Shown: positions 43,707 through 51,695, counted from the first letter of the stretch. The stretch is 64,000 nt of DNA from CAZJCK01 sp964544635 (GCA_964544635.1 CAZJCK010000006.1:10420-74419), one strand, 5' to 3'. Notes: a model not told the origin generated them from the sequence alone. Translations and numbers: made by a program.

Positions 43707-44135
43707 CTATTTGAAAATCTCCTTATCCCGCAAACCGCCCACCTGGTAGCCTTTATCACGCAGAAAAAGTTCCCCTTCCAGGCGGGTATGAAAGATCTTC
43801 GCAATATCAGAGTACTTGCCGCTCTCGAACATGCGGGTAAGCTGGGCCTTGCCGACCGGGTTGGCGATGATGTAGACTGCCCATTGCATTTTGTTCTGAC
43901 GGCACCACTGGTTGAGATTACCGACGATCTCAACAACATCCGGATAGGCCGTCTTCCAGTTGGTCAGGTCGGCCATCTTCGCCCACGGTTTCTTGATAAG
44001 CGGCTTGGCCTCTTCCTTAAAATCTTCAACATACGACTGCGCCGTGGCGACGCGCCAGACGCCATAGATTTTTACGAACATCATTCGCTTTTCAGGCGTC
44101 GGCTCGAAAGAATATTCAAAATGCCACCCACTCAT
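43707..44135 (-). CDS. SpoIIAA/STAS-like protein (paralogue)
   Basis: A 142-residue paralogue of the neighbouring 43141 protein (FEYSFEPTPEKRMMFVKIYG, VWRVATAQSYVEDFKEEA, KPWAKMADLTNWKTAYPDVV). The ATG at 44135 is chosen because AGAGGA precedes it and because it aligns with the paralogue's start; the open frame extends upstream without support. A 150-base gap separates the two genes. Function unknown. Confidence 0.75.
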   Translation of the reverse strand: MSGWHFEYSFEPTPEKRMMFVKIYGVWRVATAQSYVEDFKEEAKPLIKKPWAKMADLTNWKTAYPDVVEIVGNLNQWCRQNKMQWAVYIIANPVGKAQLTRMFESGKYSDIAKIFHTRLEGELFLRDKGYQVGGLRDKEIFK

Positions 44136-44439
44136 TGCAGTCCTCTTATTTCGTATCGACACCAGGGCGTCGCAAAAGACTACGCTTGGCGTCTGGCGAC
44201 CTCGGCGGCAATGCAAGCGTCCGAGAGCCTATGTATCAGGAGTAACAGTCAGCCCGGTCAACCTTCTCAATCAGTGCCAACATCTGTAGAAGTAAGAAGG
44301 CTGGGTCTCTGGTTATGCTACTGAATATACCGAGTTTAATTTAGACTGCAAACAAAAACCGGAGACGAAATTGGCATAAATGCCGTTTTATTTTGGCGGC
44401 CACATCGGCAGGTGACGCATCCGGCATTGATCCGCGTGC
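44136..44439. other. intergenic region, AT-richer than its surroundings
   Basis: No gene seen. A small hairpin GGCAT-AA-ATGCC (44373-44384) is followed on the plus strand by GTTTTATTTT; on the minus strand it lies 55 bases past the 44440 gene and is a weak terminator candidate. Confidence 0.5.
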
Positions 44440-45663
44440 TTAGCGCGCCCAGGTGGCGCCGACCCGGGGTGGGATACCGCCGGCAAACAGGTAGTCTACG
44501 TAGTAGGCAAGATCGATCGGGTCCATAACCAGACCGTCGGCATTAAGATCACCGCGCCAGATCGGCCAGCGTGCGGCGGCACCGGCAGCAAACAGGAAGT
44601 CGGTCAACTGGGCCAGATCGACCGGATCCGCTACCCAGTCACCGTTGATGTCACCCGGTACATAGTTTAAGTCAAGATGCACCGGCCCGTCCCCGAGTCC
44701 GTATGTTGTCACTACCGTTCCCGTCGAGTCCACCCGCCGGACCACATCCTTAAAACTGGTTGCAAGGATGGTTGAGTCCTGAAACCACGCCACCCCGGTG
44801 CAGCCGGAATCGACTGTGATCGGATTGGCTGCGTCGTAATAGACATCGAGCGAGGTCGCCGAGTAGCTGTACACGAAGCCGTCATCGGAGAACCCTCCCC
44901 CGGCCACGGCTGCAATGTTGTTTGGTCCGATGGCAATCATGCCGGGTGAACCGCCCAGCACCAGCGAGTCCGTGACCGTGTCAGTACCACCGTCGATGAT
45001 GTACGCCCGGCCAAAGATGCTGAAATAGTCGCCGGTGCAAATGACGTGAATGGCGCCGTTGCGGTCGACATCGATAAACTGCGGATTCAAACCGACCGGG
45101 ATCTTTGTCAGAAGCGAGTCACCGAACAGGTCGATCACTGCAACCATCCCGGGATCGTACTGAAACGTATTGAAGTCGAATCCCGTCAGCGCGACATATA
45201 GTTTACCGTCATGTATCGCCATTCCTTCAGGCCCTTTGCCTTCGAGGGCAATACTGTCGACCACCGTCCCCGCTGATACATCGACCTTGTAGAGATTATT
45301 CGATACCAGGCCGCTCACGTAGGCATACTGGTGGTCGAGAAAGGTCATCCAGTACGGATTGGTACCGTCGCCGATGTTGATGAAGCCGACAGTCGCCTCG
45401 GTATTGAGGTTTATCACCTGCACCTCGTTGGTGCCCGAGGCGACGACATAGGCCAGCGTGTCGCGCACCACGATCTGATTCGGAAACGAAAACAGGTCGC
45501 TGCCGATCGGCAGGATGTCGTTGCTGACCGTTCCGGTGACCAGATCGATCTTTGAAAGCGTTTCGGCGCTGGTATTGACGACGTAGGCTGTCGGTCCCTG
45601 GGCCAGACAACTCGACGCCGCCGCCAGCCCGAGAAGTGTGATGGCAATGAAACGTGTACGCAT
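44440..45663 (-). CDS. secreted YVTN/YncE-like beta-propeller with dockerin-like tail; candidate B12-capture protein
   Basis: A 407-residue exported protein. Start at the ATG 45663 (AAAGGCAGG upstream); signal peptide ends SSCLA-QG, and the residues before the Cys (A-S-S) do not make a good lipobox. Residues ~22-330 form a YVTN/YncE-type propeller with blades such as AYVVNTSAETLSKIDLVTG, AYVVASGTNEVQVINLNTE, AYVSGLVSNNLYKVDV, KLYVALTGFDF and PGMVAVIDLFGDSLLTKI, then two dockerin-like repeats (DINGDWVADPVDLAQLTDFL, DLNADGLVMDPIDLAYYVDY). It lies 28 bases downstream of btuB and no promoter is visible between, so the cobalamin riboswitch should control both. In Bacteroides, the surface propeller BtuG, encoded with BtuB, binds B12; the location and fold here suggest an analogous role. 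That function is inference. Confidence 0.85.
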   Translation of the reverse strand: MRTRFIAITLLGLAAASSCLAQGPTAYVVNTSAETLSKIDLVTGTVSNDILPIGSDLFSFPNQIVVRDTLAYVVASGTNEVQVINLNTEATVGFINIGDGTNPYWMTFLDHQYAYVSGLVSNNLYKVDVSAGTVVDSIALEGKGPEGMAIHDGKLYVALTGFDFNTFQYDPGMVAVIDLFGDSLLTKIPVGLNPQFIDVDRNGAIHVICTGDYFSIFGRAYIIDGGTDTVTDSLVLGGSPGMIAIGPNNIAAVAGGGFSDDGFVYSYSATSLDVYYDAANPITVDSGCTGVAWFQDSTILATSFKDVVRRVDSTGTVVTTYGLGDGPVHLDLNYVPGDINGDWVADPVDLAQLTDFLFAAGAAARWPIWRGDLNADGLVMDPIDLAYYVDYLFAGGIPPRVGATWAR

Positions 45664-45691
45664 AGCCTGCCTTTCTGTAAATAGAATCGTC

Positions 45692-47956
45692 CTACTGTTC
45701 ATATGAAACCTGCACGCCGATCTCCCAGTAACGGCCCGGCATCGGGTACTGCGCGATCAGTACATAATCTTCCTGCCACACATTATCGAGACGAGAGTCC
45801 AAGTCGATACGCCAGTGGTCGTGCGGTTGCACGGTGATACCGAGGCGGGCATCGTGCACGGTATAGGCATCGTAGTACTTGGTATTGGCCTCAGTGGCGT
45901 ATCGCTTGTCCACCCAACGCACGGCGTACTCGGCGCGGAGCCAGGCGAAGCGCAGTTCGCTGCTCAGGCGGGTCTGGTAGCCGGGACGGAAAGTCAGAAA
46001 CTTGTCGTAGCTGTTCGGTCCCGCCACCTTGTTGCGGGCGTCGACAACACTGTTCTGGTAGCGCAAGCGGAGGCGGTCATCCAGTACCGAGGCCGTGATT
46101 GATTCGTCATGTCCGGACAGGCGTGCCGACGCCAGGTTGGCTGGCTGCCAGACGCCCCCCTGACCGGTTCGCCAGACAATCAGGTCGGTAATGTCTGCCC
46201 GATGCCAGGTAACCTCGCCGTCGAGGCGCAGCCAACTTAACTTGACCGAACCAGACATTCCGTACTCGAGATGGTCAGAGCGCTCCGGCCGCAGGCCGGG
46301 GTTGCCGCGACTGCGGACATCACCGTGCCAGAACAGTGCATTGAGGGTCGGCAACCGATACGACTCTCCCCAGCTGCCGCGGACAATGAGCGACCAGTCG
46401 TCGCCGACACTGACCGCCCCGCCGATCCTGGGTGACAGTTCGGAGTGAGCGTGCGACGGCGTGATGTCAACGAACGAGGTTGAGTCCTTGCGGGTCGTGC
46501 TCCAGTCCCGGCGCAGGGCGGCATCGAATGACACCAGATCAAAGAATACCGCATCCGGCAACACCAGGTCGCGCTGCAGCTGCATGAAGACAGCACCGTT
46601 GTCGCGCACCGAACGCCCCATCGAAAGCTGAGATCGCAACAGGTCGTCATGTATCACCACATCGCGCGCTGCCTCTCCCCCGATCATCAGGTCGGTGTGG
46701 CGATCGATCGACAGTTTGTCGATCACACGCAGGTTGAAGCGATCGTTGGTGAATTCGGTCAGGTAGCGCTCGGCCGGTGTGACGGCCGTATCTTCAAAGT
46801 ATTGACGGTACCGGTTGGCGCCAAGATCGATAGACAAGGCGTGGCTGCCGCGCCTGGTCTTTAGCGACAACGTGCCAAGGTAGCGGTCATCCTCGCGGTA
46901 CCCGGTTTCCGACTGACGGCTGCCCGGCCCGGGGAGTCCGGCCTCCTGCCGGTAGAGTTGCATCGAGAGCCGCAACTCGGTGCGCGGCGACAGGTTGACA
47001 AGCCCGGAACCAAAGTAGCTCGATTCATCGCGGTAGTTGTTCCGGCGAGTACCGACTATCGGCGCAGGCCGCGGCGCCACGGCATAGTTGAACGAGAAGT
47101 CGTTTAAGCTGCGGCTGTCGCTGATACCGAAGCGAATGGCGCTGGTGGCGGAGTACGGTACGTGCGCGACCACCGATAGCTTATCCTTGTCCCACCGGCC
47201 CGCCGCCTGGCTGACCCGGGCCGTGATGCGTTCGGCGACCGCGGGCAGGTGTGTCGAGATAGATATCACCCCGCCCAGGGCATTGGCGCCGTATTCGGCC
47301 GACGCTCCCCCGCGCATTACTTCGACCTGCTGCACATGATCAATTGGAATACTGTTTATGTCGATACCGGCGTTGGCCGTCATGTCGATACGCTGACCGT
47401 CGAGAAGTATCAGCACGTGTTCCGGGGCGCTGCCGCGAATAGAGACGGTCGAGGCTTGGGCGCCCCCGCCGGTCTGTACCGTGACACCGTCTATGTTGGA
47501 CAAGAGATCGATCAGGTCGCGCGGATTACGGGCCTCGATCTCGTCACGAGCGATGACAATGCGGTTGTCGGATTCAATCGTCTCCCGCTCTCCGCGCACC
47601 TCGATCCCCGGCAGTTCGTACGGGCGCCGGTGCAGGCGTACTGTCAGTTGGCGCTCGGTATCGGGCGTGATGGTTACGCCGTTTAACTGCACGGAGTCGT
47701 ATCCGGTGGCCGTAACTTCGACCGTCCACACCCCCGCAGGCAGGTGTTCAAACTGAAAGAGACCAAACTGGTCGACGGTTGTGGCGAATCGATCGCCCAC
47801 CGCCACACGGGCATCCGGCACGGCGCTGCCGGTCAGGTCATCGAGCACCTGTCCGGAGAGGCGGACCGTTGTCTGGGCCGATACAACGGCCGCACTTAGT
47901 GCGATAAATGCGACCGATGCGGCTACCACAATGCCACGAAGTCGAGTACCGTGCAC
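45692..47956 (-). CDS. btuB: TonB-dependent outer-membrane cobalamin receptor (BtuB-like)
   Basis: A 754-residue outer-membrane transporter. Signal peptide 1-28 (VVSA-QT), a carboxypeptidase-regulatory-like domain (~30-115, SGQVLDDLTGSAVPDARVAV), a plug domain (~125-240: RNPRDLIDLLSNIDGVTVQT, SIRGSAPEHVLILLDGQRI, VEVMRGGASAEYGANALGGV) and a 22-strand-type barrel ending in the aromatic-poor but typical YWEIGVQVSYEQ. Corrinoid specificity is assigned from the cobalamin riboswitch directly upstream and from the short, BtuB-sized barrel. The GTG start at 47956 comes immediately after the T-run of the riboswitch terminator, with GGCGG six bases upstream inside the hairpin. TonB/ExbBD in the window (30755-33461) could energise it. 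Confidence 0.92.
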   Translation of the reverse strand: MHGTRLRGIVVAASVAFIALSAAVVSAQTTVRLSGQVLDDLTGSAVPDARVAVGDRFATTVDQFGLFQFEHLPAGVWTVEVTATGYDSVQLNGVTITPDTERQLTVRLHRRPYELPGIEVRGERETIESDNRIVIARDEIEARNPRDLIDLLSNIDGVTVQTGGGAQASTVSIRGSAPEHVLILLDGQRIDMTANAGIDINSIPIDHVQQVEVMRGGASAEYGANALGGVISISTHLPAVAERITARVSQAAGRWDKDKLSVVAHVPYSATSAIRFGISDSRSLNDFSFNYAVAPRPAPIVGTRRNNYRDESSYFGSGLVNLSPRTELRLSMQLYRQEAGLPGPGSRQSETGYREDDRYLGTLSLKTRRGSHALSIDLGANRYRQYFEDTAVTPAERYLTEFTNDRFNLRVIDKLSIDRHTDLMIGGEAARDVVIHDDLLRSQLSMGRSVRDNGAVFMQLQRDLVLPDAVFFDLVSFDAALRRDWSTTRKDSTSFVDITPSHAHSELSPRIGGAVSVGDDWSLIVRGSWGESYRLPTLNALFWHGDVRSRGNPGLRPERSDHLEYGMSGSVKLSWLRLDGEVTWHRADITDLIVWRTGQGGVWQPANLASARLSGHDESITASVLDDRLRLRYQNSVVDARNKVAGPNSYDKFLTFRPGYQTRLSSELRFAWLRAEYAVRWVDKRYATEANTKYYDAYTVHDARLGITVQPHDHWRIDLDSRLDNVWQEDYVLIAQYPMPGRYWEIGVQVSYEQ

Positions 47957-47995
47957 AAAAAACCGCCAGATGACAACAGGGTTGTGTCATTGGCG
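47957..47995 (-). terminator. expression-platform terminator of the cobalamin riboswitch
   Basis: On the minus strand CGCCA-A-TGACA...TGTCA-TC-TGGCG followed by GTTTTTTG. Outer stem pairs 47991-47995 with 47964-47968, inner stem 47985-47989 with 47971-47975. The T6 run ends at the btuB start codon. Confidence 0.8.
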
Positions 47996-48047
47996 CAGGA
48001 GATAATCACCGATCAGCCCGCGCTGACAGCAACGAAACATCGATTAA

Positions 48048-48206
48048 GCTGCGGCAGGTTTCCTGGCTCGAGCATCAAACCCTTCAGCGCGCCTTCCCCG
48101 GTGACTCGAGTGGCGTCTTGCGCTCAAAGTAGCTCTTACAGTAGCGGGGCTGCGACGGATTCGCACCGTCTTCCCTATTACCCGTCGATACCGACGGCAC
48201 CGCAAC
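48048..48206 (-). promoter_or_regulatory. cobalamin riboswitch aptamer
   Basis: A complete adenosylcobalamin-type aptamer on the minus strand. P1 is GTTGCGG (48200-48206) paired with CCGCAGC (48048-48054). Conserved core elements: GGGAAGACGGTGCGAATCCG, GCAGCCCCGCTACTGT, and the B12 box AGCCAGGAAACCTGCC (48053-48068). It should repress btuB and the following propeller gene when cobalamin is abundant. Confidence 0.97.
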
Positions 48207-48218
48207 GTTGACAGTCGC

Positions 48219-48248
48219 ATCATAACCGACCTGTCTACGTTCTGTCAA
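48219..48248 (-). promoter_or_regulatory. promoter of the riboswitch-btuB operon
   Basis: TTGACA (48243-48248, minus strand) and TATGAT (48219-48224) separated by 18 bases; transcription would start close to the 5' side of aptamer stem P1. Confidence 0.7.
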
Positions 48249-48268
48249 GCTGAAATTGATAAAAGGAA

Positions 48269-49123
48269 TCAGTCGTGCAGATATATGCGATTGCCACGAT
48301 AGTCAACCGTGATCTTGTGCTGATACAAAAAGGAGCCGCCGATTGTCCCGAGGACATCCTCACGGCCGACAGCGTCGGTAATCGACGACATATCGGTCAC
48401 CAGCGCCATTACCTGGCGCGACATCAGGCCGTTGCCAAGATCGACCCGGTCGAGCGTCAATCGCCGGCCGCTACTTTCGTCGTGACCAAGCCGTGCCGCC
48501 AGCTCCGGCGCAACGCTGACATACGAGGCACAGTAGTCGAGTATCATCGGGACGGCTATGGAATCGTTGATTGTCACATCGACGATGATCAGATGGCGCG
48601 ATGTTTCGAACGGTATCGATTCCCTGTCGGAGCGCCTGGTTATCGCCGGACGTTGCTGGTCGAGGGTAAGCTGGTGTGCCGGAAAGTCGACGGTTACATA
48701 GAATCGCCGGAGCACATTGCGCCCGATAAGACCATTGGGGTAGCCGTGCGAGGTATCGGCGATAAGCCGTCCCATGTCGATGAGGGTGACAGGCAGATCA
48801 TACAGCCGTTCGTCGCCGATAGCGAGTGATGCCAGATGGGCGTTGCTGGCCTCTGAAACGCCGTGCACGCCCACCACCGCCCGGGCCGAGCCGACACCGT
48901 TCAGTTCCAGGCCGCTGCGCTGCGAAAAGCCGTTGTCGATGTACAAGTGATCGGCGCCGGTATCGATACCGAACCGCCCGGTGATACGGCCGTTGAGCAA
49001 TACGTCAACCTCGACGATGCCGCGCTCGGGCATAAACGGAACGGTGGCTGTGTTCCCGAGTGTCGGAACCAACAGCCACCATGCCGTGAGAACTGATACC
49101 AGAACGGCTGACGGTTTAAACAC
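48269..49123 (-). CDS. exported aspartic-protease-like (clan AA) protein
   Basis: A 284-residue protein with two retropepsin-like lobes. The start is placed at the GTG at 49123, which overlaps the ccmE stop (GTGTTTAA) and opens a signal peptide (AVLVSVLTAWWLLVPTLGNT-A); an earlier in-frame start would overlap ccmE by 65 bases. Lobe 1 has GIDTGADHLYID with the catalytic DTGA motif. The matching place in lobe 2 reads MILDYCASYVSVAP: the aspartate remains but DTG has become DYC. Activity is therefore uncertain. A flap-like VVGVHGVSEASNAH segment is present. Translational overlap with ccmE suggests, but does not prove, a link to cytochrome c maturation or periplasmic quality control. Confidence 0.8.
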   Translation of the reverse strand: MFKPSAVLVSVLTAWWLLVPTLGNTATVPFMPERGIVEVDVLLNGRITGRFGIDTGADHLYIDNGFSQRSGLELNGVGSARAVVGVHGVSEASNAHLASLAIGDERLYDLPVTLIDMGRLIADTSHGYPNGLIGRNVLRRFYVTVDFPAHQLTLDQQRPAITRRSDRESIPFETSRHLIIVDVTINDSIAVPMILDYCASYVSVAPELAARLGHDESSGRRLTLDRVDLGNGLMSRQVMALVTDMSSITDAVGREDVLGTIGGSFLYQHKITVDYRGNRIYLHD

Positions 49124-49553
49124 CGGCTTCGCTGACCGCCTCGTTATGCTTTTCCATGTCCTGGTATTCACCCTCGTCACCCTGGTACTTCGACGGGCAC
49201 TTCACCAGCATCTGTTCGGCGATAAAGGTATCACCGTCGGGCTTCCCCTTCAACACCACCTGGTCGGCCTGGTCGAAGTTGCCCGGCACCACACCGTAGT
49301 AAATCACGCTTAACTGCGAGGCGGTCGCTTTGTCGGCCGCATCGGCATCGTAGACGGCGAACTCGAGCCGCTGATCCTCGGTGTTGTAGTTGACGCGATC
49401 GAAGTCGATCTTGCCCATAACCTGCACTGTCCGATCGGCGCTGCGGGCAGCCTCAATCGATACATACTGCACGGTAGTCTTGAAGAAGGCCGATGTTCCC
49501 CAGACCAGAAACAGCACGATCACGGCCGTGCCGATGATATACTTTGCTTTCAT
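49116..49553 (-). CDS. ccmE: cytochrome c maturation protein CcmE, CxxxY variant
   Basis: A 145-residue membrane-anchored periplasmic haem chaperone: one N-terminal helix (4-24) and an OB-fold domain. The haem-binding site, normally HxxxY, reads CPSKY (C119...Y123), the CxxxY form known from archaea and Desulfovibrio-type Ccm systems. The start overlaps the ccmD stop (ATGA). Confidence 0.94.
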   Translation of the reverse strand: MKAKYIIGTAVIVLFLVWGTSAFFKTTVQYVSIEAARSADRTVQVMGKIDFDRVNYNTEDQRLEFAVYDADAADKATASQLSVIYYGVVPGNFDQADQVVLKGKPDGDTFIAEQMLVKCPSKYQGDEGEYQDMEKHNEAVSEAGV

Positions 49554-49663
49554 GGCTGTTTCTCCTCAATCTTTTTCAGCCTGGTGTCGAGCTTGAGCAG
49601 GTACAGGAACAACCCGATCCATACCGCAAGGGTAACACCGAGGGCAACGTAATTTCCATCCAT
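49550..49663 (-). CDS. ccmD: cytochrome c maturation protein CcmD
   Basis: A 37-residue protein too short for most gene finders: one membrane helix (VALGVTLAVWIGLFLYLLKL) followed by a charged tail (DTRLKKIEEKQP). Size, topology and position between ccmC and ccmE are those of CcmD, which holds CcmC and CcmE together. GGAGATA stands upstream of the ATG, and its TGA overlaps the ccmE ATG by four bases. Confidence 0.9.
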   Translation of the reverse strand: MDGNYVALGVTLAVWIGLFLYLLKLDTRLKKIEEKQP

Positions 49664-49667
49664 TCGT

Positions 49668-50327
49668 CTATATCTCCTCATTCTCCTGCCGGCGTCGCGC
49701 GACCTGCTGTGTCCGCTTGCCCAGGTTGAACATCCAGAAGTACAATGCGGAAAAGAGAGTCAGCGAGCTAAGGAAAATGACCAGCACCTGTCCTCCCATG
49801 GTAAATTTGAGGTTCTCATCGATGATCGAGTCGTCGGGATGCAGCGACGGTACCATGCGCGGTATCACGAAAATGAGAAACGGTACCGTCACGAAGGCGA
49901 AGATCGAGTAGACCCCCGACAGACTGGCACGCCGTTCCTCTACCTCGACGGCGCCGCGCAGGGCGAAATACGCACCGTAGATCAACAGCAGCACGAACAC
50001 CGAGGTCTGCCGCGGGTCCCAGTTCCAGTAGGCGCCCCATGTCACCTTGGCGAAGATGGCGCCGGTGACCGTGGCCAGCAGGCAGAAAATAAAGCCGAGC
50101 TTGGCTGCCTCGACCGCCCGATCGTCAAAGTTGAGATCCCGGGTCTTCAGGTAACGGATCGAGAAAATCATCGACATGGCAAAGGCAATCACGCAAATCC
50201 AGGCGGTCGGGATATGATAGTAGAATATCCGGCTCGATTCACCGATGACCGACTGCGGCGCCGGAGTGATGAAGCTGTAGACTATCATCACAGACATGCC
50301 GACGAACAGTAAGAGTTTCCACCACAT
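49668..50327 (-). CDS. ccmC: haem exporter/chaperone protein CcmC
   Basis: A 219-residue six-helix membrane protein that loads haem onto CcmE. The tryptophan-rich WWD signature WGAYWNWDPRQTS lies near residue 98-110, and the flanking haem-ligand histidines are seen in YYHIPTAW and SLHPDDS. Four bases separate its stop from the ccmD start. Confidence 0.96.
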   Translation of the reverse strand: MWWKLLLFVGMSVMIVYSFITPAPQSVIGESSRIFYYHIPTAWICVIAFAMSMIFSIRYLKTRDLNFDDRAVEAAKLGFIFCLLATVTGAIFAKVTWGAYWNWDPRQTSVFVLLLIYGAYFALRGAVEVEERRASLSGVYSIFAFVTVPFLIFVIPRMVPSLHPDDSIIDENLKFTMGGQVLVIFLSSLTLFSALYFWMFNLGKRTQQVARRRQENEEI

Positions 50328-50425
50328 ATGCTATACCGATCCTGTCATAATCATCTCATCTCAGTCAATATACGTAACCGGCCTTCCAATGACAACATAT
50401 CCCGAACCGGTCCATGCTATGATCG

Positions 50426-51085
50426 TCAATCCTGCCACACAAACTTAAACAACAACAGTGACAAAGTGATCATAATAACGGCAAACGCCAGCAGGAACTG
50501 CAGTTCGGTCCAGATGGCGCCAAGCGGTTCGCCGGCGAACAGTTTTGAACTGGCCCCGACCAGCACCAGTAGTATCGGCATAAGGATAGGGAACGACAAG
50601 ACCGCGAACAGGGCGCCCTTTACCGCCGCCTTGGCGATAATGGCGGCCACCAGCGTGGTGGCGGCACACAGGCCGATCACGCCCAGCGCCAGCACCACCA
50701 GGAAAGCCCCGACCTGGTCGGTGGGAGCATCGGTGAAGATGAAAAAGCCGGGCGTGATAATGAGCGCCATCACCGCCAGGAGCATGAAATTGAACAGCAG
50801 CTTGCCTATATAGATCGGGTCGGGATCGGCGTAGATCCGCAGCGCCAGCCCGGTACCGGATTCTTCCTCGCGAATAAACACCTGGGCCAGCCCGGACATG
50901 GCCGAGAAAAACATGATTACCCAGAACAGCGCCGCCAGCAGCTTGGGCGGCAGGCCGGACTGGCCAAGCGAATAGCTGACGAGGGTCAGGGTGGTAATGC
51001 CGAACATGAGGATGGCGTTGACGGCGTAGCGTGTCCGGCTCTCCAGCCGAAAATCCTTGGCGAAGACGGCGAACGCTTTACCCAC
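50426..51085 (-). CDS. ccmB: haem exporter membrane subunit CcmB
   Basis: Six-helix permease partner of CcmA. Segments ILMFGITTLTLVSYSLGQ, FWVIMFFSAMSGLAQVF and IREEESGTGLALRIY are typical. The start is placed at the GTG 51085, overlapping the ccmA stop by eight bases and beginning VGKAFAVFAKDFRLE as homologues do; an upstream frame reaching 51139 is possible but would overlap ccmA by 62 bases. About 219 residues. Confidence 0.94.
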   Translation of the reverse strand: MGKAFAVFAKDFRLESRTRYAVNAILMFGITTLTLVSYSLGQSGLPPKLLAALFWVIMFFSAMSGLAQVFIREEESGTGLALRIYADPDPIYIGKLLFNFMLLAVMALIITPGFFIFTDAPTDQVGAFLVVLALGVIGLCAATTLVAAIIAKAAVKGALFAVLSFPILMPILLVLVGASSKLFAGEPLGAIWTELQFLLAFAVIMITLSLLLFKFVWQD

Positions 51086-51695
51086 CAACCCGGCACTGTG
51101 CTTCGGCAAAACTGTACTCCTCGGTTTCGTTGGTGGCAACTATGATCACCGCTTTGCTGCGGAACTGGTCGACGATTTCACGCACCAGGCTCTTCCCTGC
51201 CTCGTCGAGGTTGGAGGTCGGTTCGTCCAGAAACAAAAAGCCCGGCTCCTTCTGGATGGCGACGGCGTATTTGAGGCGCTGTTTCATGCCGGAGCTGTAC
51301 CCGGCCACCAGATCGAGGCCGCGCCCCTCCAGGCCGACCCGCGCCAGCAGCTCGTTGATCTGCTTGCCGGTGACTGCCAGGCCGCCGACAGTGGCAAAGA
51401 ACTTGAGGTTTTCTTCGGCGGTCAGGTGGTCATACAGGTTGAGGTACGGCGCCACGAACGCGGTTTCGGCGCGGATCGCGGCATCGTCCATCGGCTGGTC
51501 ATCCTCGCGGTACTCGATTTTGCCGCGATTGGGATGAAACAGCCCGAGCAACGTTTTGATCAGGGTCGATTTCCCCGAGCCGTTGTGGCCGACCACGGCG
51601 AGTGACTGGCCGGTGGTGAGGTCAAACTGGAGGTCGGAAAAGACGCGTCGTTCGCCGAACCGCTTGGCCAGTTTTGTGACAGTCAGCTGGTGCAT
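51078..51695 (-). CDS. ccmA: haem exporter ATP-binding subunit CcmA
   Basis: A 205-residue ABC ATPase that drives the CcmABCD complex releasing holo-CcmE. Walker A GHNGSGKST, signature YSSGMKQRL, Walker B GFLFLDEPTSNLD and the switch region ATNETEE are all present. The ATG at 51695 (MHQLTVTKLAKRFG) is preferred to the TTG at 51716. First gene of ccmA-B-C-D-E; ccmF and ccmH are not in the window. Confidence 0.95.
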   Translation of the reverse strand: MHQLTVTKLAKRFGERRVFSDLQFDLTTGQSLAVVGHNGSGKSTLIKTLLGLFHPNRGKIEYREDDQPMDDAAIRAETAFVAPYLNLYDHLTAEENLKFFATVGGLAVTGKQINELLARVGLEGRGLDLVAGYSSGMKQRLKYAVAIQKEPGFLFLDEPTSNLDEAGKSLVREIVDQFRSKAVIIVATNETEEYSFAEAQCRVGG

